Source: an uncultured Verrucomicrobiae bacterium (GTDB taxonomy: Bacteria; Verrucomicrobiota; Verrucomicrobiia; Limisphaerales; J093). Taken from it: a stretch of DNA of 61,555 nt. This document shows, piece by piece, positions 8,258 to 18,051 of this stretch. Both the position numbers and the translations under genes were made by a program. Each line of letters opens with the position of its first letter. Position 1 is the stretch's first letter. The stretch is taken from positions 1-61,555 of the forward strand of contig CALFAV010000072.1 of assembly GCA_937946835.1 (NCBI GenBank). The letters run 5' to 3'. The notes under the pieces are model-generated. The model searched no databases and was not told the DNA's origin. It saw nothing but the letters and a program-made list of their open reading frames with translations.

Positions 8258-10093
8258 TCAGGTGCGGGCCAGCTTGATCACCCGCTGCCGCTCGGCGCGT
8301 TTGCGCTGGTTTTCGTCCAGAATGCGTTTGCGCAGGCGCAGGTGGTGCGGGGTGGCCTCCACGTATTCGTCGGGGCCAATGTACTCGAGGGCGCGTTCCA
8401 GGCTGAGCTTGAGCGGCGGATTGAGCTGGATGCCCTTGCCCTCACCCTGGGAGCGCATGTTGGTGAGGTGTTTGGCCTTGCAGGGGTTGACCGGGATGTC
8501 GTTGTCGCGGGCGTTTTCGCCCACGATCATCCCCTGGTACACGCGGTCGCCGGGTTCGATCAGCAGCCGGCCGCGCTCCTGGATGGCGTTAAGGGCGTAG
8601 GCCGTGGCCACGCCGTCCTCCATGCTCACCAGCGAGCCGTTTTTGCGGGCCGGGATTTCGCCGCGGTCCGGCCCGTACTCGTGGAAAAGATGGCTCATCA
8701 CCCCCAGGCCGCGGGTGGTGTTGACCAGGTCGGTCTCGAAGCCGATCAGCCCGCGCATGGGGATGAGCGCCTCGATGGTTACCTGGTCGCCGTGGTGGTG
8801 CATGGCGGTGATTTCGGCCTTGCGGAAGGAAAGGTTTTCCAGGACCGCACCCAGGAATTCCTGGGGGATTTCCAGAAAGAGCTTTTCGATGGGTTCGAGC
8901 AGGTTGCCCTGCGCGTCGAGCTTGTAGAGCACCTCCGGCCGGCTGACCAGCACCTCGTAGCCCTGGCGGCGCATCTGCTCGACGAGGATGGCGATCTGCA
9001 TTTCGCCGCGGCCGGAGACCTCGAACACCTTGGGATCGGCGGTCTGGGCCACGCGCAGCGCGACGTTGGTGCGGACCTCTTTTTGCAGGCGTTCCCAAAT
9101 GTGGCGGGCGGTGACCAGCTTGCCGTCCTGGCCGGCCAGCGGGCCGTCGTTGACGGCGAATTCCATCTGAATGGTCGGCGGATCCACCGGAATGTACGGC
9201 AACGCGCCGCGCTCGGGCTTGTCCGCGATGGTCTCGCCGATGAACACCTCCTCGAAGCCGGTGACGCCAACGATGTCCCCCGCATGCGCCTCTTCGATCT
9301 CGATGCGTTTGAGCCCTTCAAAGTGGTAGAGCATCGTGATTTTGCCGGGGGTCACGCGCCCGTCGCCGTGCAGGCAACAGGCCGGATCCCCCACGCGGAC
9401 CTTGCCGGAGACAATCTTCCCGAACGCGATGCGGCCGAGGTACTCGGAGTAATCCAGATTGGCCACGAGCACCTGGAAGCCCTCGCCGGCCCGGGCGCGC
9501 GGCGGGGGGATGTGTTTCCCAATGGCCTCGAAGAGCGGCTCCATCGTTTCGCCGGGTCGGTCGAGGTCGCTCGTGGCGTATCCGGCCTTGGCGCTGGTGA
9601 AGACAAACGGGAAGTCCAACTGCTCGTCGGTGGCGTTGAGCGAGACAAACAAGTCGAAGACCTGATCCAGCACCTTCTTCGGATTGGCGTTTTCGCGGTC
9701 AATCTTGTTGATCACCACGATGGGCTTGGCGCCGGCCTCGAGGGCCTTGCGCAGCACGAAGCGGGTCTGGGCCTGCGGCCCCTCGGCGGCGTCCACCACC
9801 AGCAGCACGCCGTCAATCATGTTCATGATCCGCTCGACCTCGCCGCCGAAGTCCGCATGGCCGGGCGTGTCCACGATGTTCACGTGGTAGTTCTTGTATT
9901 GGAAGGCGGCGTTCTTGGCCCGGATGGTGATGCCCTTCTCGCGTTCGAGGTCCATCGAGTCCATGAGGCGTTCCTCGCTGGCCTTGGCCTCGTTGGCGCG
10001 GAACGTGCCGGACTGCTTCAGGAGGCAATCCACCAGCGTGGTCTTGCCGTGGTCCACGTGCGCGATGATCGCGATGTTTCGAATGTGCTGCAT
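8258..10093 (-). CDS. typA: Translational GTPase TypA/BipA
   Basis: A ribosome-binding GTPase of the EF-G-like superfamily, involved in stress adaptation and 50S assembly. The 611-residue length is typical. The G domain shows G1 [10 protein letters not shown] near residue 10, G3 [12 protein letters not shown] and G4 NKIDRENA. Domain II, the EF-G domain III/V equivalents and the TypA-specific C-terminal domain ([16 protein letters not shown], then [16 protein letters not shown]) are all present. ATG 10093 is the only sensible start. It stands alone, convergent with the Agl23-like gene and divergent from the cytochrome gene. Confidence 0.97.
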   Translation of the reverse strand: MQHIRNIAIIAHVDHGKTTLVDCLLKQSGTFRANEAKASEERLMDSMDLEREKGITIRAKNAAFQYKNYHVNIVDTPGHADFGGEVERIMNMIDGVLLVVDAAEGPQAQTRFVLRKALEAGAKPIVVINKIDRENANPKKVLDQVFDLFVSLNATDEQLDFPFVFTSAKAGYATSDLDRPGETMEPLFEAIGKHIPPPRARAGEGFQVLVANLDYSEYLGRIAFGKIVSGKVRVGDPACCLHGDGRVTPGKITMLYHFEGLKRIEIEEAHAGDIVGVTGFEEVFIGETIADKPERGALPYIPVDPPTIQMEFAVNDGPLAGQDGKLVTARHIWERLQKEVRTNVALRVAQTADPKVFEVSGRGEMQIAILVEQMRRQGYEVLVSRPEVLYKLDAQGNLLEPIEKLFLEIPQEFLGAVLENLSFRKAEITAMHHHGDQVTIEALIPMRGLIGFETDLVNTTRGLGVMSHLFHEYGPDRGEIPARKNGSLVSMEDGVATAYALNAIQERGRLLIEPGDRVYQGMIVGENARDNDIPVNPCKAKHLTNMRSQGEGKGIQLNPPLKLSLERALEYIGPDEYVEATPHHLRLRKRILDENQRKRAERQRVIKLART

Positions 10094-10329
10094 CGGTTGG
10101 CAACGGCGCCGGGGAGTGGTCTTTTGCCTTCACGGTGTGTGCCTCCCCGTTGCGAGCAGGACATTCTGCCATGTTCGCTTTTCCGGGCAAGCCGGCTTTT
10201 GCAGGATTTTCCCCGGCTGCGCCGGGAGTGTGCCCACCGATGCCCGGCAGAAAATGAACCGACCTTTTTTCGAGGCACAAAACCCCCGTTCCTTGCCGCC
10301 CGCCGATGGGCGTGTTAGAGCCTGCGGCC

Positions 10330-11520
10330 ATGAAAATCGCTGCCGGCCGACCGGGCACGCTCCTCGGAAAAATCTTGGTGCGGTCCGGGCCACACGGCTT
10401 TTGGTGGATGCGGTTTGGACAAACGGCGTTCGGTCTTGCGGTCGGCCTGCTGACAGGATTCGAGGCCTGGGCGACCCGTGTGGACCTGCAGCGCGCTCAG
10501 CACCATTACCAGACGGCCTGCGCGGTCTGCCACGGCCCGACCGGCCGGTATGACCCCACCCTGCCCGGGGTGAAGACGCTGGATCCCAAGCCGGCCGACC
10601 TCAGTGATCCGCTCTTCAACAGCCGGGAACCCGCGGGTGACTGGTTCATGGTCATCAAGCACGGCGGCGCGCCCATGGGGTTCTCCGCCTCGATGCCAGC
10701 GTTCCGGGATGCGTTCACGGACGCGGAGATCGCGGAGTTGGTCGCTTACCTGAAAACCCTGCCCGGGCCGCACCGCTACCCGCCGGGTGAGCTCAACTAC
10801 TTCCGGCCGCTGCGGACCAAGAAGGCCTGGCTGGAGGACGAGGTGGTGCTCCTGTCCCGTTTCGCCCGCCATGACCGCAACGGTGACGACGTGGTGACCA
10901 CCGCGCTCGAATTCGGGAAACGCTGGTTGGCGCGCTGGCAGACCGAGCTGAAGCTCGCCCAGGAGTTCGAAGGCGCGCACGGGGACTGGGACGAATTCGA
11001 GGCCGGCGTGAAGTACGCCCTGTATGACAACCTGGAGCACACGTTCCTGCTCTCGGGCGGGACCGATCTCGCCTTCGCGCTGCGGGGCGACGCTCGCATG
11101 GAATTCATCCCCTACCTGGCGGCGGCCAAAGGACTGGGCGAGGCGTTCACGCTCCAGGCCAGCGTCAAGAGCCACCTGCCGCCCGAAGACGCTTCCGCGG
11201 GCGACGTGGAACTGGCGGCGATGGTGCACTGGCTTCCGACGCCCTGGCCGCGCGGCATTTTCCCCGGGGTGGAACTGACGGCCACGGCGCCGTTCGAGCC
11301 GGGCAACCGCGACGCACTGCGCTGGACCGTCGTGCCGCAACTGAACTTCGGGCTCAGCCGCCGGGGCCACGTGCGGGCCGCCGCGGGGGTGGAGGTGCCC
11401 TTGAACGACCGCACCTACGACTTTCGCCTGCACTTTTACCTGCTTTGGGACTTCGCGGACGGGATGTTTTGGGAAGGCTGGCGCCGGGGGCGCAGCCTGG
11501 TTCATACCGAATACGAGTGA
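10330..11520 (+). CDS. Exported mono-haem cytochrome c fused to a beta-rich (outer-membrane-like) domain
   Basis: A protein of about 396 residues. A hydrophobic segment around residues 33-45 is the likely export signal. One class I cytochrome c domain follows: haem motif CAVCH (C64, C67, H68) and probable axial Met122 in SASMPAF. An EF-hand-like [13 protein letters not shown] segment lies near residue 180. The C-terminal 170 residues alternate hydrophobic and charged positions ([40 protein letters not shown]), suggesting a beta-sheet or small barrel. Electron transfer at the envelope is inferred; the partner is unknown. An ATG at 10306 would add eight residues. Confidence 0.75.
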   Translation: MKIAAGRPGTLLGKILVRSGPHGFWWMRFGQTAFGLAVGLLTGFEAWATRVDLQRAQHHYQTACAVCHGPTGRYDPTLPGVKTLDPKPADLSDPLFNSREPAGDWFMVIKHGGAPMGFSASMPAFRDAFTDAEIAELVAYLKTLPGPHRYPPGELNYFRPLRTKKAWLEDEVVLLSRFARHDRNGDDVVTTALEFGKRWLARWQTELKLAQEFEGAHGDWDEFEAGVKYALYDNLEHTFLLSGGTDLAFALRGDARMEFIPYLAAAKGLGEAFTLQASVKSHLPPEDASAGDVELAAMVHWLPTPWPRGIFPGVELTATAPFEPGNRDALRWTVVPQLNFGLSRRGHVRAAAGVEVPLNDRTYDFRLHFYLLWDFADGMFWEGWRRGRSLVHTEYE

Positions 11521-11630
11521 CCGCCCTTGCGGCGGCCCCCCCAAACGACACCCGGCGCGCTCCGGGTGGGCGCGGCCTCCGACCACTGGTAGCTGCCGGA
11601 GAGGCGGTGCCCCTCGTCGCCAGCGGCCGC

Positions 11631-12632
11631 TCAGGCCACCGCCCGCGGATCCAGGGCGTCGCGCAAGCCGTCGCCCACCAGGTTCAGGGCCAGCAGCGCC
11701 AGGGCCAGCGTGCCCGCCGGAAACACCACCAGCCACCAGTAAACCCGCAGCGGGTTGATCTGAGCCGCCCCTTCGGCGATCAGCGTGCCCAGGCTGGCGG
11801 CGGGCGGTTGAATACCCAGGCCCAGGAAGCTCAGGAACGACTCGTACAGCACCACCGCCGGCACGGTCAGCGCCAGGTATACAATCACCACCCCCGCCAG
11901 GTGCGGGAGCACATGCCGCCGCAGAATCCCCCCGGGACCCGCCCCGAGCACGCGCGCCGCCTCCACAAAGGCGCGGGTGCGCAGGCTCAACACCTCCCCC
12001 CGCACTATCCGGGCCATCGTCAGCCACGAGACCGACCCGATGCCCAGCAGCAGTCCCGCCAGGCGCGCGTGCGCCGGATTGACCGGCACCCCCGCCGCCT
12101 CCCATCGGGCCAACAGCCCGTTCAGGGCCGTGACGATCACGATGACAAACACCAGCGTGGGCAGGGCGTACAACACGTCCACCGTCCGCATCATCACCCC
12201 ATCCACCCGCCCGCCCGCGAAGCCGGCGACCGCGCCCCAGAGCACGCCGATCACCAGGCTGATGACCGCCCCGGCCAGCCCAACCACCAGCGACAACCGC
12301 GCGCCCACCAACACCCGCGTGAGCAGGTCGCGCCCGTGGACGTCCGTCCCCAGCCAGTGCCGCAGCGAGGGCGGCTCAAACGCACCGGCCACGAAGGCGT
12401 TCGGTTCGTACGGTGAAACCCCGGGGCCCAGCAGGGCTGCGGCGATCAACAGCCCCAGACCCCAGGCGGCCAGCCGGGCCGCGCGATTGCGGTGGAAACG
12501 CTGCCAGGCGCGCCGCGCCGGTGAATCCACCCGCCGCGGCCCGGGGCGGAAGAAACTTCGGAACCATCCGGCCGGACCGGGCGCGGCACCGCGCCGGCCG
12601 GAAACCGGGGCCGGGGAATCGGGCTTATTCAT
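11631..12632 (-). CDS. oppC: Oligopeptide ABC transporter permease, OppC type
   Basis: A 333-residue inner-membrane permease. An N-terminal cytoplasmic Arg-rich stretch and the first helix (LAAWGLGLLIAAALLGP) precede the OppC signature HWLGTDVHGRDLLTRVL. The binding-protein-dependent transport domain has the EAA-like loop EAARVLGAGPGGILRRHVLP and ends in LNLVGDGLRDALDPR, a typical OppC/DppC C-terminus. The start overlaps the end of oppB by 8 nt, showing translational coupling. No OppD/OppF ATPase follows: the next 110 bp are non-coding and the next gene is on the other strand. Confidence 0.93.
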   Translation of the reverse strand: MNKPDSPAPVSGRRGAAPGPAGWFRSFFRPGPRRVDSPARRAWQRFHRNRAARLAAWGLGLLIAAALLGPGVSPYEPNAFVAGAFEPPSLRHWLGTDVHGRDLLTRVLVGARLSLVVGLAGAVISLVIGVLWGAVAGFAGGRVDGVMMRTVDVLYALPTLVFVIVIVTALNGLLARWEAAGVPVNPAHARLAGLLLGIGSVSWLTMARIVRGEVLSLRTRAFVEAARVLGAGPGGILRRHVLPHLAGVVIVYLALTVPAVVLYESFLSFLGLGIQPPAASLGTLIAEGAAQINPLRVYWWLVVFPAGTLALALLALNLVGDGLRDALDPRAVA

Positions 12633-13539
12633 ACCTCACCCGCGGGTCGAGCGCGGCGTAGAGCAGGTCCACGATCAGGTTCAGCACCAACAGCAGGCCC
12701 GCGTACAACAGCACCAGCCCCACCACCACGGTGTAATCGCGGTTGAGCGAGCCGTTGACCATGAAGACGCCCAGGCCGGGAATTTGAAACAGGTTCTCCA
12801 CCACAAACGATCCGGTGAGCAGGTCGGCCAGCAGCGGCCCGGAATAACTCACCACCGGCAACACCCCCAGCCGGAAGCCGTGTCGCCAGAACACCGCGCT
12901 TTCCGAAAGCCCCCGGGCCCGCGCCGCCGTGAGGAACGGCGCGCCCAACGTGTTGAGCATCCCTTCCCGCATCAGCCGCGCGACGCGCCCGGCGAAATAA
13001 AGGCCCAGCGTCAACACCGGCAGCACGACGTGGGCGGGCGTGCCCCACAGCGCCACCGGAAACCAGCGCCACTTCACCCCCAACCACATCACCAGCAGCG
13101 GCCCGGCCACGAAGGTGGGCACGCACAGCGCCAGCAGCGCCGCCAGGTTGCCGACCTGATCCGGCCAGTGCCCCTTGCGGATGGCGGCATAAAAGCCCAG
13201 GGGAACGCCCGCCCCCAACGCGAAGCAAAAGGCCAGCGCGCCGATGGTCAGCGACACCGGCAAGCCCGCGGCGATGAGGTCGTTCACCGTGTGGTTCCGA
13301 TACCGCAACGAGGGTCCCAGGTCCCCCCGCACCAGCCCGCCCAGGTACCGCAGGTACTGGCGCCCGAGCGACTCGTCCAAATGGTAGCGGGCCCGGAGCT
13401 GGCGCTCGACCTCGGGCGGCACCTGCCGCTCGCGGTCGAACGGCCCGCCCGGGGCCAGTCGGATCAGGGTGAAGGCCGCCAGGCTGATCACCCCCAGCAG
13501 CGGGACCATGAACCCCACGCGGCGCAGCACGTAGTTCAT
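12625..13539 (-). CDS. oppB: Oligopeptide ABC transporter permease, OppB type
   Basis: A 304-residue inner-membrane permease pairing with OppC to form the channel of a peptide importer. It starts MNYVLRRVGFMVPLLGVISL, the usual OppB first helix. It continues with DRERQVPPEVERQLRARYHLD, a periplasmic segment, six membrane helices, and the EAA loop LTAARARGLSESAVFWRHGF. The C-terminus LLYAALDPRVRYE is typical. It lies 9 nt after oppA and overlaps oppC by 8 nt, so the three form one unit. Confidence 0.93.
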   Translation of the reverse strand: MNYVLRRVGFMVPLLGVISLAAFTLIRLAPGGPFDRERQVPPEVERQLRARYHLDESLGRQYLRYLGGLVRGDLGPSLRYRNHTVNDLIAAGLPVSLTIGALAFCFALGAGVPLGFYAAIRKGHWPDQVGNLAALLALCVPTFVAGPLLVMWLGVKWRWFPVALWGTPAHVVLPVLTLGLYFAGRVARLMREGMLNTLGAPFLTAARARGLSESAVFWRHGFRLGVLPVVSYSGPLLADLLTGSFVVENLFQIPGLGVFMVNGSLNRDYTVVVGLVLLYAGLLLVLNLIVDLLYAALDPRVRYE

Positions 13540-13548
13540 GTGGTCAAC

Positions 13549-15225
13549 TCAGCGTGTCCCCGGCCGCCGGAGGGCGTTCAACGGGTGCACGTCCAGCAGG
13601 TTGGGGTAAATCCCGGCCACTTGTGCGGGCCGGAAGAAATGGAAGCCGCTCGAGAAATAAACCGGGGCCACCACCGCCGCCTCCCCCACCAGCCGCCGCT
13701 CGGCCGCCGCCAGCAGCGCGGCCCGGCGCGCCCGGTCCGGTTCGGCGTTGGCGCGCTCCAGCAGCGCGTCGTACTCCGGGTCCGCCCAGCCGGTGCGGTT
13801 GTTCCCGTTGCCGCTCAGGAACAGGTCCAGAAAGGTGTTGGGATCGTTGTAATCCCCCACCCAACTGCTCTGACTCAGGTCGTAGTCCAACTGTCGCTGG
13901 GCGGTGATGAAGACCCGTTTCTCGCGGTTGTCCAGTTCCACCCGCGCGCCCAGGACCTGTTCCCACATGGCCCGCAGTTCGACGGCAATCCGGGCGTGCT
14001 CCTGGCCCGTGCCCGCACCCGCCGTCCAGTACAAGTAGCGCAACGGCCGCAGTCCCCGCCCGCCGGGGTAGCCCGCCTCTGCCAACAGCCGGCGCGCCCC
14101 TTCCGGGTCGTACCCGACGGCCTCCACGGGCTGGTGGTGCGCTGTGCCCGGCGGTACCAGACCCGCCGCCGGTTGTTCGCCGCCGCGGGTGATGCGCTCC
14201 ACGATCCGCCGCCGGTCAATGGCCAGGGACAGGGCGCGGCGCACGCGCGGATCGTCCAGTGGTGGGCGGGTGGTGTTGAAGCGGACGAAGTAGGTGGCCA
14301 GGAAATCGAACCGGTGGCAGTCGGGCCGCCGGCGCAGCAAGTCGAGCAGTTCGGCCGGCACGAGGTTGCGGTCCCAGATCACGTCCGCCCGGCCCGTTTC
14401 GTACAGGTTGAAGGCCGTGGTGGGATTGGCGATGGTGAGCAGGTCCACCACCGCGAGCGCGGTGCGGGCCGCGTCCCAGTAGCGTGGATTTTTGCGCAGG
14501 CGCACCCGGTCGTTCAGCCGCCAAAATTCAAGCTGGTAGGGGCCGCTGACCGGCAGGGGCCGGGCACGAATCCACTGGTCGCCGTATTGCTCGATGACCC
14601 GGCGCGGCACCACCGCCAGCGTGGGAAAGGCGCACAAGTCCAGGAAGTACGGCGTGGGCCGGCGCAGCCGGACCTCGAAGACGAGCGGGGCCGTCGCGCG
14701 AAAACCCAACTGCTCCGGGTCGGCCAGGCGGCCGGTGTGGTAGGCCTCGGCGTTCTCCACGCAGAAAAGCTGGCTGGCATAGCCGGCCCCGGTGCGCGGG
14801 TCCAGGACCCGGCGCCATGACCAGGCCACGTCCGCGGCGGTGAGGGGTTCGCCGGTGGACCAGACGGCATTGGAGCGGAGGTAAAACCGGTAGGTGCGGC
14901 CGTCGGCCGAAATGTCCCAGCGTTCGGCCAGGCCGGGAATCGGTCCGGCGGTGACCGGGTCGTTGCGGGTCAGGCCCTCGAACAACGGCTGGGTCACCCG
15001 CAGGTCCTCGATGCTCAACGCCAGCGCAGGGTCGAGGGACTCCGGCTCGGCGCCGTTGATGATGGTCAGGTCGGCCGGAGGCAACGCCGGACCGCAGGCG
15101 GTGAGGGTCAGCCACCCCAGAGCCGCGCCCAGGACCACGCCCGGGGCGCCCCGGTGGCGGGGAACCGGGCGCCACAAACCCAACGCCCCCGGCCGGTCAC
15201 CGAGGGCGTGGCGCACGGCGGTCAT
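13549..15225 (-). CDS. oppA: Peptide ABC transporter substrate-binding lipoprotein (SBP family 5)
   Basis: A 558-residue extracytoplasmic solute-binding protein for peptides. A long N-terminal leader ends in lipobox LTAC, anchoring it to a membrane. Family 5 motifs are clear: NGAEPESLDPALA at the mature N-terminus, TGEPLTAADVAWSWRRVLDP, and VRRALSLAIDRRRIVERI. The C-terminal region includes SSWVGDYNDPNTFLDLF, as in OppA/MppA proteins. It starts 4 nt past the secG stop and is followed by oppB after 9 nt, so it is in the pgk-tpiA-secG-oppABC run. Confidence 0.93.
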   Translation of the reverse strand: MTAVRHALGDRPGALGLWRPVPRHRGAPGVVLGAALGWLTLTACGPALPPADLTIINGAEPESLDPALALSIEDLRVTQPLFEGLTRNDPVTAGPIPGLAERWDISADGRTYRFYLRSNAVWSTGEPLTAADVAWSWRRVLDPRTGAGYASQLFCVENAEAYHTGRLADPEQLGFRATAPLVFEVRLRRPTPYFLDLCAFPTLAVVPRRVIEQYGDQWIRARPLPVSGPYQLEFWRLNDRVRLRKNPRYWDAARTALAVVDLLTIANPTTAFNLYETGRADVIWDRNLVPAELLDLLRRRPDCHRFDFLATYFVRFNTTRPPLDDPRVRRALSLAIDRRRIVERITRGGEQPAAGLVPPGTAHHQPVEAVGYDPEGARRLLAEAGYPGGRGLRPLRYLYWTAGAGTGQEHARIAVELRAMWEQVLGARVELDNREKRVFITAQRQLDYDLSQSSWVGDYNDPNTFLDLFLSGNGNNRTGWADPEYDALLERANAEPDRARRAALLAAAERRLVGEAAVVAPVYFSSGFHFFRPAQVAGIYPNLLDVHPLNALRRPGTR

Positions 15226-15229
15226 GGAA

Positions 15230-15688
15230 TTACGGCCCCGGGCTGGGCGCGGGCGCCGGGGTTGCGGGCGCGGGGGCTGGCGTGGCCGGGGACGGCGCCG
15301 CCGACGGGTTGGTGCCGGGCACGGCGGGCAGGGCCGGCAGGCTGGCGGGGTTGGTGACCACCAGCGGTGCGGCGGGGGCGGCCCCGGCGCGTCCCTGGCG
15401 CTCCAGTTCGGCGGCGATGTTGCGGCCCACGGCCCGCGCCTCGTGGTTGCGCATGACCGAAAGCACCAGCGAAAGGACCAGGAAGGAAACAGTACCGTAC
15501 TTGGTCCAGCGGCTGATCACCGTGCCGGAGCCGGCGCCGAACAGGGCATCAGCCGCCGAGCCCCCAAAGGCCATGCCCAGGCCGGCCTCTTTCTTGGGCA
15601 GTTGAATCAGGACCAGCAGAATGAGCAGCAGACAGTTCAGGACCAGGGCGATGGTCAACAGGCCGATGACAAGCGAGGACAAACTCAT
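15230..15688 (-). CDS. secG: Preprotein translocase subunit SecG with extended Pro/Ala tail
   Basis: An accessory membrane subunit of the SecYEG translocon. Of 152 residues, the first 75 are the SecG domain: helix one LLILLVLIQLPKKEAGLGMA, the cytoplasmic loop FGGSAADALFGAGSGTVI, and helix two VSFLVLSLVLSVM. The C-terminal half is a low-complexity Ala/Pro tail ending PAPAPSPGP, longer than in Escherichia coli (110 residues in total). It sits between tpiA and oppA with short gaps of 17 and 4 nt. The tpiA-secG pairing is common in many bacteria. Confidence 0.93.
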   Translation of the reverse strand: MSLSSLVIGLLTIALVLNCLLLILLVLIQLPKKEAGLGMAFGGSAADALFGAGSGTVISRWTKYGTVSFLVLSLVLSVMRNHEARAVGRNIAAELERQGRAGAAPAAPLVVTNPASLPALPAVPGTNPSAAPSPATPAPAPATPAPAPSPGP

Positions 15689-15705
15689 GGCAAAGCGGGC
15701 AAGGG

Positions 15706-16470
15706 CTAGATCGAGTTCTTGATGATTTCGGAAAAGCTGCGGACCTCGAGCGACGCGCCCCCCACCAGGGCGCCGTCCACATCCGGCTGTTCCATCAGCT
15801 CGCGGGCGTTGTTGGGTTTGACGCTGCCCCCGTACTGGATGCGGACCTGGCGGGCGGTGGCGGCGTCAAACATCCGGGCCAGCAGGCCACGGATGAAGGC
15901 GTGGGCGGCCTGGGCCTGCTCGGCGGTGGCGTTGCGGCCGGTGCCGATGGCCCAGACCGGTTCGTAAGCGATGATGGTTTCCTCCATTTGCTCGCGGGTC
16001 AACCCGGCCAGGCTGCCGCGGAGCTGGGTCTCGAGCACCTGTTCGGTGCGGTTGGTTTCGCGCTCGGCCAGGGTTTCGCCCACGCAAATGATGGGCTTGA
16101 GGGCCGCCGCGTGGGCCGCGGCGGCTTTGCGGGCGATCAGGTCATCGGTCTCCTTCTGATGCTGGCGCCGCTCGGAATGGCCCAGGATCACGTAGCGCAC
16201 GGAGAACTCCTTGAGCATCACGGCGGCGATCTCGCCGGTGTACGGGCCGACGTTGTGCTCGCTCATGTTCTGCGCGCCGAGCCGGAGGTTTGAGTCCAAA
16301 ATGGCGCGCGAAACCGACTCGAGCGCGGTGAAGGGCGGGCACACCACGATGTCCACCTCCTTCACGCTGGCCAGTTCGCGCTTGAGGCCGTTGACCAGGT
16401 CCAGCGCCTCGGCCACGGTCTTGTTCATCTTCCAGTTGCCGGCGATGAGCAGCTTGCGGTCTTTGTTCAT
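15706..16470 (-). CDS. tpiA: Triose-phosphate isomerase
   Basis: A glycolytic enzyme interconverting dihydroxyacetone phosphate and glyceraldehyde 3-phosphate. The 254 residues form a complete TIM barrel. Catalytic residues are in place: K14 in GNWKMNK, H98 in GHSERR and E170 in AYEPVWAIGTG. The phosphate-binding IQYGGSVKP and GALVGGASLE close the barrel. It follows pgk after 32 nt on the same strand and precedes secG, a common bacterial gene order. Confidence 0.97.
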   Translation of the reverse strand: MNKDRKLLIAGNWKMNKTVAEALDLVNGLKRELASVKEVDIVVCPPFTALESVSRAILDSNLRLGAQNMSEHNVGPYTGEIAAVMLKEFSVRYVILGHSERRQHQKETDDLIARKAAAAHAAALKPIICVGETLAERETNRTEQVLETQLRGSLAGLTREQMEETIIAYEPVWAIGTGRNATAEQAQAAHAFIRGLLARMFDAATARQVRIQYGGSVKPNNARELMEQPDVDGALVGGASLEVRSFSEIIKNSI

Positions 16471-16502
16471 GGCGGGTCGGGAGGCTGGGGAAGGGCACCG
16501 GC

Positions 16503-17786
16503 TCAGGACGTGGGCGGAGCGCCCGGCTCCGGCTTATCGGTCAGCGCAGCCACACCGGGGAGGATTTTGCCCTCGAGGTATTCCAGCGAGGCACCGCCGC
16601 CGGTGGAAACGTGGGTGACGTGCGGGGCCGCCCCAAATTGCTCGGCGGCCGTGGCGGTGTCGCCCCCGCCGATGACAGTGATGGCCCCCGATCGGCTGGC
16701 CCGCACCACGGCCTCGGCCATGGCCCGGGTGCCGGCGGCAAAGGCCGGAAACTCAAACACCCCCGGCGGGCCGTTCCAGACGATGGTCCGGGCCCGGGCG
16801 ATGGCCTCGTTGAACAGGGCCACGGACTTGGGGCCCACATCCATGCCGATCCAGCCTTCGGGAATGCCGGTGGAGTCGTCGGCCGGCCGCACCGCGGCGT
16901 CGGCGGCAAACTTGTCCCCGCACACGTAATCCACGGGGAGAATGAGGTTCTTGCCCAGCCGGCGGGCCTTTTCGAGCAGTTGGGGCACCTGCCTGGCGCC
17001 CTCCTCGTCGAAGAGCGAGTTTCCGATGGCCAGGCCGTGGGCCACTTTCTTGAAGGTGAAAGCCATGCCGCCGCCGATGATGAGTTCGTCGGCCTTGTCG
17101 AGCAGGTTTTCGATGAGCTTGATTTTGTCGTTCACCTTGGCACCGCCCAGGATGGCCAGCAGCGGCCGGCGGGGATGGCTCAACACCGTCTCGAACGCGT
17201 CCAGCTCCTTTTTCAGCAGGTAACCGGCGGCGCGCAGCGGCAACTGAACGCCCGTCATCGAGGAGTGGTCGCGGTGCGCGGTGCCGAAGGCGTCGTTCAC
17301 GTACACATCGCCCAACCGGGTGAGGCTGGCGCGGAAGGCCTTCACCGCCTCGGGATCGGCCTTGAGCTTGGTCTCGGTGCCGTCAGGGTTCTTCACCTTG
17401 GCCTTGCCCTCCTCCTCGAGGTGGAAGCGGAGGTTTTCGAGCAGAATGACGTCGCCGGGTCGGGCCTGCGCGCAGGCGGCCTCGACCTCGGGCCCCACGC
17501 AGTCATCCAGGAACTTCACCGGTCGGCCCAGGAGTTTTTCGAGCACGGCGGCCACCGGCCGCAGGGAGTATTTCTCCACGCGGCGGCCGTTGGGACGGCC
17601 CAAGTGGGACATGAGGATGACCGCCGCGCCCTGGTCGAGCGCGTAGCGGATGGTGGGCAGGGCCGCCTCGATGCGCTGGGTGTTGGTGATGGCGCCGGTG
17701 GCCTTGTCCTGCGGCACGTTGAAGTCCACGCGCATCAGCACGCGCTTGCCCCGCAGGTCGAGGTCTTCGATGAACAACTTGGCCAT
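16503..17786 (-). CDS. pgk: Phosphoglycerate kinase
   Basis: A glycolytic ATP-generating kinase. The 427-residue protein is slightly longer than usual (about 395-415), the excess lying in a short C-terminal tail ending [10 protein letters not shown]. Motifs: [12 protein letters not shown] near the N-terminus, the 3-phosphoglycerate site MSHLGRPNG and GTAHRDHSS, the nucleotide site GGAKVNDKI, and the C-terminal [10 protein letters not shown] and [14 protein letters not shown]. It is first gene of the run pgk-tpiA-secG-oppABC, so its promoter should lie in the spacer after 17786. Confidence 0.97.
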   Translation of the reverse strand: MAKLFIEDLDLRGKRVLMRVDFNVPQDKATGAITNTQRIEAALPTIRYALDQGAAVILMSHLGRPNGRRVEKYSLRPVAAVLEKLLGRPVKFLDDCVGPEVEAACAQARPGDVILLENLRFHLEEEGKAKVKNPDGTETKLKADPEAVKAFRASLTRLGDVYVNDAFGTAHRDHSSMTGVQLPLRAAGYLLKKELDAFETVLSHPRRPLLAILGGAKVNDKIKLIENLLDKADELIIGGGMAFTFKKVAHGLAIGNSLFDEEGARQVPQLLEKARRLGKNLILPVDYVCGDKFAADAAVRPADDSTGIPEGWIGMDVGPKSVALFNEAIARARTIVWNGPPGVFEFPAFAAGTRAMAEAVVRASRSGAITVIGGGDTATAAEQFGAAPHVTHVSTGGGASLEYLEGKILPGVAALTDKPEPGAPPTS

Positions 17787-17909
17787 ATCCAGAATCGAAA
17801 TCGAGCCGGCAGCTTACCGGGCGCGGAACCTGAGTCAAAGCCCATTTGGCGCGCCCAAACAACAGACTTGCCGCACGGTGCGGCGGCGGCTTCGGACCGT
17901 CACAATGCG

Positions 17910-18024
17910 CCGGGCCATCGCCCGGAGTGGCACGGGCTGGCAGCCCGCAGGGATCGGCTGCCGGCCAAAGTTTTTGCTCCGAGCCGCCGGAGCCCGCCCG
18001 CCACGGCCGCCTGAATGGCGGCCG
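17910..18024. repeat. Palindromes in the pgk-sucC spacer
   Basis: Three perfect or near-perfect hairpins: CCGGGCCATCGCCCGG around 17910-17925, GGGCTGGCAGCCC at 17934-17946, and CGGCCGCCTGAATGGCGGCCG (stem of 8 each side, 18004-18024). They resemble in form, though not in full sequence, the other spacer palindromes of this window. The spacer (17787-18051) contains no gene. Confidence 0.55.
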
Positions 18025-18051
18025 CTCCATTGTGCCTTCGTATCACCCGGT

